Shown one piece after another: positions 37,107 through 49,924 of a stretch of DNA of 64,000 nt. Source of the DNA: Limonium bicolor (taxonomy: Eukaryota; Streptophyta; Magnoliopsida; Caryophyllales; Plumbaginaceae); contig CM041783.1 of the NCBI GenBank assembly GCA_023374045.1, forward strand, positions 125,179,503 to 125,243,502. The letters run 5' to 3'. Each line of letters opens with the position of its first letter. Position 1 is the first letter of the stretch. The notes under the pieces were generated by a model. That model saw nothing but the letters and a program-made list of their open reading frames with translations. It did no database searches and was not told where the DNA came from. Position numbers and translations under genes: made by a program.

Positions 37107-38822
37107 TGATAAGTGTGAAACATATAGGCTTTTAAGGGCTTAATTACCTGATAATCCGCTACAATTAAGCAATGTTTCCCACTTATTCTGTGGTTTTCCT
37201 AAGAATAATGTTTTGATATGAATTGATGCATTCTATATGTAAATATAAGAAAAACCCAGAGAAATGAAGACTTTACATCATAAGGGTTACAACGCAACAA
37301 ACGGGGAACAAATCAGGAGAAGAGACACAAAAATTGGTCACGTCCGGATCAACTTGGCCGGACGCAAATCCGGACGTCTCATGTCCGGATCCGGACGCAA
37401 GACGGACGTGACCCGAGATCCAGCTTCAAAAGTTTTGTGTCTTGTCCGGATCCGGACACAGATCCGGACATATTCTGAATTTCAGAACTAAAAGTTCTGT
37501 GTCACGTCCTGATCCGGACTCACATCCGGACGTCACACATAGATGAAAAATAAAAATGCAATCGCGCTGATAATCAAGCTTTTGGCACAATTATCAGCCG
37601 AAAGCAAGTTAAGCCCATCTCAACATTAATTAAACACGCAACCATACTCAATATGTTAAGCCTATGCCCATGCTCGTACCTAACTACCACTAACCTATGT
37701 TTCATTTCTAAACCTATTTAAACCCCTCTTCAGCCTCCATTTTAAATCGTCCCAGACTCTCAGAGTCTAAACATTACTCATCCTCTCCTCTCCCTCCATA
37801 TCATCCTTTCACCACGATAAACCCTTCATCTCCATTCACAAATCTTCCTCCGTAACTCTTCACCCTCACCTACAGACAAGAAAACTGCTCACGGGCTTCA
37901 TTTACCCGTGTTCGGATTTGACGTCCGGATCCGGACACAGCCAGAACAAGGCGTTCGGATCTACGTCCGACCTAAGACAGCCGGACATGACATAGACGAG
38001 TGTGGAAATTGCAGAATCGGCGACGGCTTCTAAAATCAGTTTTTCTGCTAAATCCCTCTATCCTTATGCTGTTTATATTGAGCATTGTTATTTTGTCCAT
38101 GGCTGAGTAGTTGCTTTAAATTTTGGTTTACTATGTATCTTTAGAATAATTATTTCTGAACCTTTGTGATTTTCTGTAGTACACTAGAATAAAGTTCTTT
38201 TCCCTTATGAATTCCTAAACTTGTTAATCTGATCAATTACTGAGTTTATCAGTTTGTTAGATTATAAGTGAGAACTGCGGCTATCAATTGACTACAGGGA
38301 AAGAACCAGTAGTATAGAGATGGTAATTCCTCTAAACACTAGCTGACCATTAATCTAGACTACACTTAAAGCATTTAGTAAACAGTGGATTCATAACGAG
38401 AGTTAGGATTCGGTCTTTGCTAATTAGAATTCGTGGAACGGGAGACCGAATACAAGTTTTCCTTATTCTAGGGTTTTATTCTGGATTCTGTAGAAATCAC
38501 TTAGGGGAAGAAATTGCAAACCTACAGAGAAGTAGTAAACCGGAATTTCCTTTATCAAACAAAATCAAAACAATTATTTACCTATTATTTATTGCTTATT
38601 GAACTCTTTTACAACATTCACCATCACATACAAAAACCCCAAATTTCCTGTTATTTTTATTATTCTTGTTTTGTGTGTAAGTAGAAATTAAACTAGCCAC
38701 TGCCTCCTTGGATTCGATACTTAGGGAATACTCCGAGATTTAAACTTGCTATAATCGACCGGTACACTTGCCGTTAGGTTAAACCCCCCAACAACAATTT
38801 ACTGTTAGGTTTTATCCCAACA
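37107..38822 (+). repeat. 3' LTR of Athila-type element 1
   Basis: 1,716 bp, TGATAAGTGTG to CCCAACA, followed by the GTATG duplication. It contains the CCGG array (37340-37536) and the second cluster (37919-37989). Confidence 0.9.
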
Positions 38823-38827
38823 GTATG

Positions 38828-41372
38828 ATACTCCGTATCATACGTATTTATTTCTTTTTTTTTCAATAGAACTTGTATTTTCTTTAAAATACTTTAAGTA
38901 TTGATTTCACCTTTACTTATTAAATTACGGGTATACCCCTCGTATACCTTAAGTTATATACGGGTCTTGTTTAACCCCGTCTTAACTCTGTTTCAATTAC
39001 AACTTGTTTCTAAATTCTTTATTTGATTTCCTTAACCTCCTAAACACATAAAAATGTGTTATTTACATTCCTTACCCATAGTTTTCTTTTAATTTCTATT
39101 TTACTCATAATAAGTTCTAAACTTGTTATTTTTATTTCTAATTTCTTCCAAAGTCTTCCTTAATTAATTTCTTCTATACTTTTGGTCAATTACCAAAACA
39201 TTCCCAAGTTTGACCAGCCTTTTATGGTCAAACCCCCTAACTTTCCAAAATTTACAATATTACCCCTAAAATTAATTTATCTTAACATTTTATTCCTTAA
39301 ACATTTTATTACCTAATCTTTTGCTATAATTTTTATTCTAACTTATCTAAATATTGTATAAACTGTGATTGACCATGTTTGACCACGTTTGACCATGTTT
39401 GACCAGTAAAATTACCATTTTACCCTTGTGGTCTATTCTTTCCTTTATTCACCAATTTAACTCCAACTAATTTCTAATTTTTGTAATTAATTTACCTACA
39501 GATTTTTGAACATCAAAAATCATTTTTAACATCTATAAATCACCAGATTTAATTATCTAATGTTATAGTATATAAATACCATCTTTTATTAACCTTAAAT
39601 ATACCAAAAACCTTATAAATTCCTTATAACAATTATGAACTCATTATAAATTGTAAACTTAATTCTACAATTATTTTCTCATCATCTAAACTCTCAAAAA
39701 TTCCATACTGACCCCATTTTTTTCGAAAATCACAATATGATACCAAAGCTTCTTAAATTTTACATTTTACTCTTAATTACACTAATTCCTTTAACTTAAC
39801 TAAGTTAGATAATTTTTCTAACTTAATTACAACCCCTCAATTTTCGGCCATAATCAAAATCATAGTATATGAATTTTTCTTGTATATTATGATAGCTTAT
39901 ATTGTAGCTTATATCATAAGGAGTATAAATCTAATTTTAGATTTACAAAATATTAACATTTAATGTGTCAAAATTAAATCTAACACACTTATAATTTCGG
40001 CAATAATAAACAAGATGAACAATATGTTAGATCATATATAGATCAACAATTAGAACCTTGAAATAGGTAGTTGTAGGATTTACCTTGTATATTAACCTTT
40101 AGCTTAATATTAAGCTTGTTTTCCTTAGAAATTTTGACAGCAATTTGCTAGAGAAATTGGCTCCAAAATCATATAATAAGATGAATAATAAGAAGAGTTA
40201 GTAACCATAGGCACTCGGCCTTGATGAAAATCAAAGAAGGAAGAGTTTCCAATAAGACAATGTTTTACCTCGAGAATCAAAGGCACTTCTTCGTGGTTTT
40301 TCCTTAGAATCTGGGGGCTCATGAGCTATGGTTGTAAAACTGTTCGAAAGAGGAATCCAACGAGCTATAAAGCTTAGAATTTGGACCTAATATGAGAAAG
40401 TTATGATCTATGCAAGACAAGGTGTTCTTTAAGGCACTAATCTAAGAACATTGGAGTTTTTTTATGTTGTTTCTTCAAAGAGAGGAGGAGCTACGAATTT
40501 GGGAGCTCTCATATGACAGATAAGTGTCTGATTAATGATTTACTCAGGGGACAAGGTGATAAGGCAATCAAGGAAAGTCATGGTAAGTAAAAAGTAAGCA
40601 AAATTGAATTTTAACACCTTTAATGACTCATCATGAAGTAGGCTGCCTTAGTCACAATTTTGTCTGATTATTTTTTGTTTCTTCATTTATGTAATATTAG
40701 ATGCCTTAAACTCGTTCATAAGGACTTATACCATGTGTTAGGTATGTTACATAGCCAAAAATGCCTTAAAACACCATTTTATGTGCTTCCAGGTTCACAT
40801 TGATTATGCAATTTGTTTTGGCTAGTTTAAATGTGTCCTTAATATATTTACAACCTTTAGAAACTTTGTTCATGAAATAGCATGTTGCTCATTCCAATTT
40901 AAACCAAGTCGTTTAGTGGTTTCTCCTTGACTTTCGTTAGTTTAGTACCTGTTTACTGTGGACTTTGTATACTTAATTTGTGTGTATACGCAATGGCTAG
41001 CTCCTATTACCATTTAATTGTTGTTCCCTTATTTCTTTATGGTATTTTGGCTCATTAGCCTTTTCGTTCCATGTATACATGCTTAAAGCACATTTTTGTG
41101 CTCTAAGGTGCATTTTCGGTTTAAACACTAATTCTGCTTAATGTGTATTACTACTCTTAGAGGTATTTCACATTTGAAATCTCTTGGGAACTTATTGGTA
41201 GTTCCATAATTTATTTGTGCTCTTTAAAACACCTTTTGCTCTAATTGTTCCTAATGCATGTTTTGGTGTAAATTGTTGTTTAACACTTCTTCTAATGTTT
41301 CTAAGGCACGTTCTAGCCTTAGTATATCCTAATTAGATATTTCATTAATATATTAAGGTTTGAGTTATTTCA
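38828..41372 (-). repeat. LTR D, piece 3 of 3 (family A, minus strand)
   Basis: It is the reverse complement of LTR G (41718-41994 joined to 60776 and beyond), at about 85-90% by eye. It includes four repeats of TTGACCATG-type sequence (39370-39410). It ends GAGTTATTTCA followed by the minus-strand polypurine tract. With its other pieces D measures about 4,457 bp, matching L1. Confidence 0.75.
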
Positions 41373-41717
41373 ATCTACCCCCCTTAAAAGAACTTTATCC
41401 CCAAAGTTCCTATGTATCTATATCTCTTAGAACACAATGGTAACTTCACACTAAAAGATCATATAGATCACTCAATATCTGTATAGGCATTTTGACTCAT
41501 AAGGTCTGCATATATATATATATATATATATATTTACCACACTTGTCACACGACATGTCTTTGCATGTTTTAGTAATCAAAATACTCTTTGTATATTCCT
41601 TGTTGTATACTCCTCATGTAACCGGTCCGGAGACAAAGGTTTTCATGTCCTCGGTCCCATGAGTGAGACTTAGTAAAGAAAATACATGTCAACTCCAATT
41701 CCACTTTATGCTACTGC
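41373..41717. other. 345-bp remnant between head-to-head LTRs D and G
   Basis: It opens with the polypurine tract of D (minus strand, ATCTACCCCCCTTAAAAG). It contains an (AT)n run (about 41512-41533) and then unrecognised sequence up to the start of LTR G. Confidence 0.6.
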
Positions 41718-41994
41718 TGAAATACCCCAAACCTTAGTATATTGATGAACTATCTAATTATAATATATTAAGGCTATAATATGACTTAGAAACATTAGAA
41801 ATTAGTTTAAACAACAATGCACACAAAAACATACCTTAACCGTTTAAACCGAAAACACACCTTAGAGCACGAAAATGTGCTTTAAGGAGAAATGTGCCTT
41901 AAGCATTTATACATCGAACTAAAAGGCTAATGAGCCTAAATACCATTAAGAAGTAAGGTAACAACAATAAAATGGTCATAGGAGCCATAGCGTA
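41718..41994 (+). repeat. LTR G, piece 1 of 2 (family A, plus strand)
   Basis: It starts TGAAATACCCCAAACC with no polypurine tract before it, so it is a 5' or solo LTR. It is split by the copia element, with GCGTA duplicated at 41990-41994 and 60771-60775. Confidence 0.75.
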
Positions 41995-42800
41995 TGTTGG
42001 GACATCAGAGTGTTACAGAGATAGTCTTTCACCGCGACAGAGTCAATCACCACTTAACAGACACAAAGAGTAAGTGTCTTCAATAGAGTCCACGCAACAA
42101 AGAAGACTTCATAGACTCTCTTGTGCTGTTGCGGAAAATAAGGAGTCAACTCGGAATACCTTAAGCGCCACAACGGTCATGAAGTTCTCCCTCAACATCC
42201 GAAGATTGCGGCCCAAGTAAAGAGACCACTCAAAGCCGTTGGAAGTTGTCCACTAAGTTAGTTCCGGTATTTTCGAAACTATCTCTTTCGACCATCGTTG
42301 TACTTAGAATATAAATAAGCTGTGTAATAGTCGTTCTGGTGTGCTTTCAGATGAGGATATTTCAGAGTTAGAGAGAGAAAGAGAATCACTTTGAAGCCAG
42401 AAAGAGAGAGAGAATACGTACCAAATTAGTTAGCGCTCTTAGATAGACTCTGCCTGGAAGATCCTAGTTTCACTACGCTTACCATTGATCTGATTAGAAA
42501 GTGTGTGGGTGAGTGAGTGAAAACCACTAAGTAGATCCTTCTACTTAGTGGACATTTGTAAGTTGTTTTATTTGACCAGGAAATGAAATAACTTATTTGT
42601 GTATCTTGCTGAGTTTCACAGAGTCTTTCTCCCCTTTCATCGCTTCGTTCAATTACCACAAAAGTCTTCCGCGCCATTAGTTTAATCATTTAGATTGAGT
42701 GCCTCTACATCACAGAGTGTTTTACTTACGAAGGCCGATTGCAAAAAAAAGTAAATCTTAGACACCTTTGGTTGGTTTGAGTTAGCCACCCGATCCTCCA
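41995..42800 (+). repeat. 5' LTR of the copia element
   Basis: 806 bp from TGTTGGGACA to CGATCCTCCA, with TATAAATA at 42310-42317. Compared with the 3' LTR it lacks several single bases and is scrambled near 42738-42765. Confidence 0.88.
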
Positions 42801-42802
42801 CG

Positions 42803-42812
42803 TGGTATCAGA
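42803..42812 (+). other. Primer binding site, initiator tRNA-Met type
   Basis: TGGTATCAGA lies two bases after the 5' LTR, the standard copia site. Confidence 0.8.
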
Positions 42813-42845
42813 CCCTCGTTTAGGCTAACGGACAATCAACTAAGC

Positions 42846-43840
42846 AATGGCAGATCTCTTTGCCAAACAAAACAACAAAATGCACTTCGAGCACCCCAGA
42901 CTCACCTCCACCAACTATGACCATTGTAAAACGAGATCGAGCAACACATTGAGTCCGTCAACTCTGAGCTTTGGGAGATAGTCACTGGAGGAGATCTTGC
43001 AGTTAATCCAGACCGATCAACATGGACTGCTGCAGATCGCAAAAGGTACGAGCTTAATCGACAAGCATCACGTGCGATATACACTTGCCTATCCATCCCA
43101 GAACAAAGGAGAGTCAATCACTGTAAAGTCCGCAAATGAGATATGTACACTCCTTCAAGCTACCCACGAAGGAGTCACTGAACTCAAGAAATGCAAAGCT
43201 CAAGAAATCCGAATGGACTATGAAAATTTTCTACAAAATCCCGGTGAGTCACTGGAAGAAGTACTTGATCGTTTCTACTTACTAACTACTACTATGCAGA
43301 AAGTTAGCATCTTACCAGATAGAGAGAGTGTCTTGCATAAATTGCTGGACAGTCTCAGAGAAGAATGGGCAGAGACAATAATCTCCACCATAGCATGCAA
43401 GGACTTATCCAAATGGAGCTGTCAAGACCTAGGTTCCTATCTACAATCCGTAGATAAATACAAGAAGAATGTTTGAAAGAAGTGTGGTAATACTTCTTCT
43501 CCTCTTCTAGTAAGACTACTACTTTGAATGACCAAGCCTTGCAGGTTAATTCGATCAGTTAACTCAAGAAGGAGCCTATGTTGCTGATACTCAATCAGAC
43601 AAGCCAGGGCTGAGCTGGTGGAAATTATTGTTGAGGAAAGTGAGGCTGAGACTATGGAGGACTTTGTCTTCATAGTCAAGAACTTCCGAAAATTCATGCG
43701 AACCAACCTAATCGTCAGAGTCGTCGTTTCGAAACTCTAAATAAGTTTTCAATTTTGTCACTTGTTTCACTGCAATAACCCGGTACTTCAAGAGGACTGT
43801 CCCTTATCAAGAAGCCAGTATGGAAAATCTCAAGGGAGAT
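42846..43840 (+). pseudogene. gag: Copia gag, 5' part
   Basis: The ATG at 42846 opens MADLFAKQNN, and RLTSTNYD follows, the usual start of a UBN2-type copia gag. A frameshift near 42925 and another near 43130 carry the frame to 43476, with LQATHEGV and the helical region typical of this domain. From 43477 on, the frame is lost, but a degenerate zinc knuckle (CFHCNNPV...C, about 43762) is visible. The Athila-type element interrupts gag at 43841, and gag resumes at 52074. The protein would form the virus-like particle. Confidence 0.75.
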
Positions 43841-44096
43841 TGATAAGTGTCCAAATGAGCATGTTATTAGGTGTATTTCATGTATAATATTAGCACTTTT
43901 CTTGCTCATTTCTCCACTTCGGTTAGTTTTCCTCTAGTTATGTTTTATTGTTTATCTCACAAATTATTGGTTTAACATGAGGAAAACCAAGCTGGGAGTG
44001 AAGTAGATTAAGAGACAAACACATAGACGCAAACGGCTCAGAAAACGGACTTATAACGAAGAATGTAGAGCCGGTCAACAGAGGCACGCGAGAGTC

Positions 44097-44387
44097 ACGC
44101 GGTGGACTGTGCAACCGCCCCCTAAGTCGCGGACGTCATAGAGCAACCGCCGGGCGGACGAGGCTGAGTCAACCGCCACTTAATGGGCGGTGAAGGAGGC
44201 GGACGAGGCACAAGCAACCGCCTCGCGGTCAGGCTACCGCCTCGCGGTCAACATAGAGGCTACCGCCTCTTAACTCGCGGTCACCTGAAGCAACCGCCTC
44301 GCGGTCACTATAGAGGCTACCGCCTCTTAAGCTCGCGGACAACACAGCAGTTACCGCCACTTATTGGGCGGTACCAGCAGGCGGACA
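44097..44387. repeat. ACCGCC / CGCGGTC motif array, 5' LTR of Athila-type 2
   Basis: About ten ACCGCC motifs alternate with GCGGTC, CGCGGAC or GGGCGGT. CAACCGCCTCGCGGTCA recurs three times. The motifs pair with one another as short stems. The 3' LTR has the same array at 50184-50477. Confidence 0.88.
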
Positions 44388-44584
44388 CCAATATAACCGT
44401 GACTAATTATCAGTCGCGACCAGTATCTTCTTCGCGCCGTCGTCGTCTGCAACTCGCCCGACTCGCCCGCAACTTATCCATCTACTCTGCACACGCTCTG
44501 TCCCTGCAATCAATGAAGGAAGCAATCAATGAAGCAATCAATGCTCTTCTTCATCTGCAATCAAACTCGTACGGATCCAACCTC

Positions 44585-44592
44585 TATATAAA
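44585..44592 (+). promoter_or_regulatory. TATA box of Athila-type element 2
   Basis: TATATAAA lies downstream of the motif array in the 5' LTR. The same site is at about 50679 in the 3' LTR. Confidence 0.65.
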
Positions 44593-45468
44593 CCCACCAC
44601 CTTAACTGCATAATACACACACGCACGCACGACGGGAGTCTGAAGAAACCATTCACCACACTCACCATTCGCTTCCACTTTTATTTCCTCCCGTATCACC
44701 ACATCATTCCACACTCACGCAGTAACAAAAGAAATAGAAGAGCAGCAGTGAGAGGAGAACAGACCAGTTCTTCCTCTGAATTAATGTCAAAATCTATCTG
44801 TGTAATCTTCTTATCTCCGTTAATGTCTGAGTAATTTTCTTCTGTATCCTAGGATGGGGGTTGATTTCTAATATTACGTAATTAATATTTATCACCTGTT
44901 TCTCTCATTTAACTTGTTTTAATTCCTTTCAACTAATATTGCTAAATGTTTTGCGCGACAAACGACTGCATTTATTTGGTAACTATCAACATATGATTTT
45001 GAGATAGTCTAGGTACCACAAAGGAATTAATCTTGATATTTACACTCCGGACTGAGCAGGAAAATATTAAGGCTTTTATTAAGAGTTCGTAACTGACAAT
45101 TATTAACTCTAATAGGCAATAAATAATTGAGACAAGGTTTAAATATGTTTAAGTAATTTAGGAAATTCCCCCGCTATCCTAGGATACATTTTTCCATCCA
45201 CATCACTTAATTCACCTTTTACTGTTTTTATTATTTCTGTATAATTTAAAACAAATCAAGCTTGCCTCCGGCTAAACCCCTTTTTACAGTTTTTAAGTAA
45301 CTACCAAGACTAGGGTAAATTGAACAATCTCCCTGTGGATACGACACTCGTTATACTACTACGACCGGGAATGTTTGCAGCCCGACGTTTATAATTTGAG
45401 TTTTTAATTTCTTTCTCTTATGTAAATTACACCTGTTCTAAACCACTCAGAAATAACCTTCTGCAAAT

Positions 45469-45486
45469 TGGCGCCGTTGCCGGGGA
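45469..45486 (+). other. Primer binding site, tRNA-Asp type
   Basis: TGGCGCCGTTGCCGGGGA lies three bases after the 5' LTR and is identical to the Athila consensus as I know it. Confidence 0.85.
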
Positions 45487-45964
45487 GATTGATTCCATCA
45501 ATTTCCCTAGTTTCGGTAGTTCACCTGTTTTATTATAATAATCTGTCAATATTATCTTGTTAATAATCTAACCTTGGACATCGGACTTATAATCTGAATT
45601 GGACATCGGACTTCGACCTGACTTGGACATTTGACTTCGGACTTTGGACATCTAACTCCTAACATCTTAATATTATTGTCATTTCGTTCCATTGTCATTT
45701 CGTTCCATTGTCATTTCGTTCCATTGTCCTTTCTTTCCATTGTCTCTAACTACTAACTTAAATTTCCTGTCATTTTTCCATTGTCCTTAACATTTCATTT
45801 CCATTGTCCTTAACATTTCTTTCCATTGTCTCTAACTACTAACTTATAATTTCCAGTATACTAACTCCTAACGTTTATCAGCCTAACCAATATTTCTGTC
45901 TTTCTTATTTTATTTACTAACTAATTTTGCAGCTTCTGACAAAACCACAAGTTATCTTCTGTGC
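45487..45964 (+). other. Leader of Athila-type 2 with short tandem repeats
   Basis: Two simple repeat blocks are visible: GGACATCGGACTT-like units (about 45575-45650) and CATTGTCATTTCGTTC-like units (about 45676-45840). No coding sequence was seen before the ATG at 45965. Confidence 0.7.
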
Positions 45965-47564
45965 ATGCCAAACACTCGAACCCGAGGCTCTCCACCAATC
46001 AGTCCGAGCCCCGAACCCGAGCGTACTTTATTACAAGCACAGAGAAACCTGAGAAACCAAGCCATGGCCAATAACGAAGTTATAAATGAAATGGACCATG
46101 CAATTCAACCAGAACACCGTGCCCTATCTGATTATCACCAACCTAACACCGAAGGAAGAGCATCAGCCATAGTTCTCCCTGAACTAACACCAGAAGAAGC
46201 CGGACGATGGGTTTTCAAAACCCACTACATCACCGCCGTCCGGGATCTAGGCAAGTTTAGTGGAGCGAACCCAGATGAAGCCCCAAATCATCTGAGTCTC
46301 TTCCTAGACTTCTGCAATTCCTTTGGTCAAACCGGCAATGTCAAAGAAAGAATTCGCTCCAACTTTTTCCTCACTCATTATCGGATTCAGCAAACCGGTG
46401 GTACCGAAGCCTTCCCTCCCGATCAATCACCACATGGCTTCAAATGGCCCAAAAATTCCTTGCCAAATACTACCCAACCAGTAGAACGAGGCAATTGATC
46501 GGTGAAATCAACACTTTCTGTCAGGAACCGGGAGAAACGTTGTACGACGCATGGGACAGATTCAAAGATATGCTAATGAAATGTTCCCACCATGGTCTTG
46601 ACGATCAATCCCTCTGCCTGTCATTCTTCAACGGTCTGGATGATGGGAACCGACTACTCGTCAATTCCTCTGCAGGAGGAAGTTTCATGATGAAATCTCC
46701 TAAAGAAGGAATGGATCTTCTCGAAACCATGACGAGCAATACAAGACAGTGGACGCGATCCAAAGGAAGAACACCACGAGCAGCAGGCCTACTCCATGTT
46801 GAGCCTACAGATCATTTATCAGCTCAGATCTCGTCCCTTGCAAAGATGGTGGAAAAGCTAACAACATCACAAAACGAAATTGTAAAAACAATAGCTTCCC
46901 ACCTACAAGTTCACCACCAGCTCCACCTACAGAAGGATGTGTCATATGCGCCGGTCCTCATGAAACTCATCAGTGCGAAGGCAAAAACCAGTACGAAGAT
47001 GCAAATTCATAGGAAACCGTCCCGGTAATTCCTATAACAACACAACTTCAACAACAACTATCCATGGAGAAATCACCCGAATTTCTCATGGAAAAATAAT
47101 GATCAAAACAAGGAGGGCAGAACAACAATTCCAATGCCTATCAGGGGAACCGACCCCAACCAAACTCTAATATGGGTTATAGAGCACAAGGTGCCCCTCC
47201 AGGTTTCAACAACAACAACAACAAAACAACAACAACCATCATCATCCTCTTCTGATCCAAACGCAGAACTCAAAGAGATGATGAAGGGTTTATGTCCATA
47301 ACTCAGAACCAGCTCTCTGCACAAGAAGCCTTCAACCAGAAAATCGAAGGTAAATTCAATCAACTTGCAGAACATCTTGCTCGAAGACCGCCAGGGGCTC
47401 TCCCCAGCCAAAATGAACCAAATCCAAGAGAGCAAGCCAAGTGCATCTATGTGAAGGAGCACGATGAAGAAAAGACGGAGGTGGCTAAAACAGCTAAAGT
47501 TCCAGAACTACACCCTTCCCTCCAAGAGTGGGTTGTAGCAATGAGACTTCCAAAAGGAATGTAG
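45965..47564 (+). pseudogene. gag: Gag of Athila-type element 2
   Basis: The ATG at 45965 opens MPNTRTRGSPP, a common Athila gag start. The core follows with WVFKTHYITAV and, after a frameshift near 46400, MAQKFLAKYYPTSRTRQL. A zinc knuckle CVICAGPHETHQC (CX2CX3HX4C, near 46940) is intact but in another frame. Downstream, a glutamine- and asparagine-rich stretch and a coiled segment (47292-47564) repeat the layout of element 1, including NPREQAK. Most breaks are one-base frameshifts. The role is particle assembly and RNA binding for a non-autonomous element. Confidence 0.85.
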
Positions 47565-47700
47565 CTGAACTTGAAAGCACCGCCAAAGTCTATAATAATC
47601 GTATTCAATCTGAGAATACCTACCTTGAGCACTTGGTGGCTGGTTATGAAAATGAAAGCTCGACTTTGAAGAAGAAGAAGAAGAGGTTAAGGCGATAACC

Positions 47701-48711
47701 TTGAGAAGCGGTAAGAAAACCGACGAGATTCACATCCCGCAACAATCAGAAGAATCCAAAGAGGATAGTGAAGAAAAAGTTGAGGTTCCAACAGAAAAGA
47801 CATCTCCAAGCGTCCTCACTATTCCACCAGCTTCAGAACCTCCTTCACAAGAACCGCCTATACCATTTCCTCGCCGACTCCAGAAGCAGAAATTGGATAA
47901 TGAATATGGTAAGTTTCTGGCAATGCTGAAGCAACTAAACGTCAATATACAGTTTGTAGACCTCATTGCCAAAATGCCAAACTATGCCAAATTCCTCAAA
48001 CACCTCATATCAACAAAAACTAAATTGGCCGAAGTCGGTACGGTACCTCTCAATGTAGCTTGCTCAGCTACTCTACAAAAACCACTACCATCAAAATGCA
48101 ATGATCCGGGCAGCTTCACTATTCCAGTCACAATTGGTAGCACCTCATTTCCATACTCCTTATGCGATCTGGGTGCCTCCATTAATTTGATGCCCCTCTC
48201 CACTTTCAAAAAGCTGGGAATTGGAGAGATGAAAAAGACTAAGATGACCCTGCAACTGGCAGATGGTTCGGTAACATACCCAAGCGGAGTGGTGGAGGAT
48301 GTTATCATTAAAGTGGAGCACTTATACTTCCCATGTGATTTTGTCATTCTAGACATCGAAGAGAACTCCACTACACCTCTCATCCTTGGACGACCATTCC
48401 TTGCCACAGCCGATGTGCACATTTGGGTAGCCCAGGGAAAATCACCCTTCAAGCTTATAACGAAAAGCTGGAGTTTGCATCAGGAAGATCTCCAGATAGC
48501 AAATCCAAAGATCTCAAGTTCGTGAGGGATACTCAATCACCATCATCCCCACTTCTGTTTATTACCCTTCCAGACGGCATGTCTATCACAGAGATACCAC
48601 CACCAATCCCGGACGAAGAGCGGGATAAGAAAAGAAAACATGCATCCAGGTGGACTCTCAAAAAAACCATCGAGTCATGCTTTGGATCTCCTCCTCATAA
48701 CCACCCCCCAT
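47701..48711 (+). pseudogene. Linker and aspartic protease of Athila-type element 2
   Basis: The frame from 47701 begins LRSGKK-like text and a proline- and glutamate-rich linker. A single IPF...KFL...PNYAKFL module follows (about 47860-48000), then the protease with the catalytic motif DLGASINLMP (about 48166) and LILGRPFLATAD (about 48380). A one-base shift near 48425 moves the C-terminal tail (AYNEKLEF...) to another frame that ends at 48711. No reverse transcriptase follows. The tail includes basic and tryptophan residues of unknown role. Confidence 0.85.
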
Positions 48712-49924
48712 GATCGATCTAACGAAAAAGCGTCTAGCTAAAGACGTTAAAGAAGGGCAGCTTTCCGGGAGGCAACCCGGACGAACTTATCTTTTATATG
48801 CTTTTATGCTTTTTAATTTTCAGGTTCCCTTTAAATTTGTTTTTGCTAACTTTTAACCCCGTTTATAGTATGGTTGCTTCTAGTGTTTTATGCAGGTGCA
48901 ATTTCATGTCTACACCGCAACCAAGCTACGCTACTTGAGGCTGAAGCTCAAGTGTGGGGGAAGTCCAAAACACGCTAGCAAAAAATAAAATCAGGGGAGT
49001 ACCAGTTTCTTTAAACTTGCTTTTATTTAAATAAATTATGCAGGAGAAGTTTATATGCTTAAATGAATATTCGTGAGCTATGTGTTGTCTCTATTTTATC
49101 TACTTACCGAAAAGGTCTTCTGAAACTTTCCCTTGTTTTTCTGGTGAACAATGAGGACATTGTTCAAATTAAGTGTGGGGGAGTGTGCCCTTTTCGGTGA
49201 CATTTTATGCTAAAATGCTTAATCTCTCTGCTTATCTTGCGTTTGTTCAAATTCAATATGTGGACCCTTTTTATGTGGGTTGTTCTCTTTAGGAATAAAT
49301 ATTGTTATGAATTGTGGGATAAAAGGTACAAAATTTAAAATTTGATTACTTTTGAGGAGCATTTTTATGCGGTGTGACCAAATGATCTGAAATGGTTGGA
49401 TTTTTATTACTCAGGGGTTCTTTCTGTCTTCTTCTTAGGGATTGCTAAGGGGTGCTTCTCTGTCAAAAAGGAAAAAATATAATAAATAAGGGACTTGCGA
49501 GACACCATTGGTAACCAACAAGAGAGTTGAGTGTTCTTAAATACGAGGGCTTGATGCCTACATATTATCTTCTCATCTCTTATGCAAAAGTGAAACAAAT
49601 GCATAAATCTATTTTTCCTTTTGTTTTCTCCTCAATGCCCATTCTTGAGAGAAGTTGGCCATGGTAAAAGTTCTCAAAGTCACCTTAAATCAAGAAGCAT
49701 TGAAGTACTCCGGATCATACCCCGAAACTCTAATTTTTATTTTTGCCCTGAGTACACCTATGCCACCAGTAGGTGATGGATCACACTCCTCTAAAAAGTT
49801 TAAGATCATGTACTATTGACTTCTTTATCCTACCCTTCATAATAATATTTGTTATTATTGAGCATTCCCTACTTAGGGTACGTAGTTTTGCTTGAGGACA
49901 AGCAAAAAGATAAGTGTGGGGGTG
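48712..49924 (+). other. 3' non-coding region and polypurine tract of Athila-type 2
   Basis: It begins with the GGGCAGCTT...GGGAGGCAACCC block shared with element 1 (about 48750-48780). It contains repeated AAGTGTGGGGGA-like phrases (48950, 49170) and ends GAGGACAAGC followed by AAGTGTGGGGGTG before the LTR. Confidence 0.7.

Larger units (their letters stand above)
26355..38822 (+). mobile_element. Athila-lineage Ty3/gypsy element 1, gag-protease only
   Basis: LTRs at 26355-28072 and 37107-38822 agree at roughly 97% by eye. They are flanked by the exact duplication GTATG (26350-26354 and 38823-38827). The primer site TGGTGCCGTTGCCGGGGA (28079-28096) differs by one base from the tRNA-Asp site typical of Athila. 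The internal region codes for gag and an aspartic protease only; reverse transcriptase, RNase H and integrase are absent. An unrelated 3.9-kb LTR (C) sits in its 3' non-coding part. Without C the element is about 8.5 kb. It would depend on enzymes from another element. Confidence 0.88.
43841..45465 (+). repeat. 5' LTR of Athila-type element 2
   Basis: 1,625 bp. It holds a CCGCCT/CGCGGTC array (44097-44387) about 200 bp upstream of the TATA box TATATAAA (44585-44592). A (CA)n/(CG)n-like run, ACACACACGCACGCAC, follows near 44615. Confidence 0.9.

Noticed and set aside
44183..44605. 140-codon open frame with Arg- and Gly-rich text
   Set aside because: It reads through the GC-rich motif array of an LTR and has no similarity to a protein family.
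45469..45486. Sequence resembling a tRNA-Asp 3' end
   Set aside because: It is the 18-base primer site of an Athila-type element, not a tRNA gene; no cloverleaf is present.
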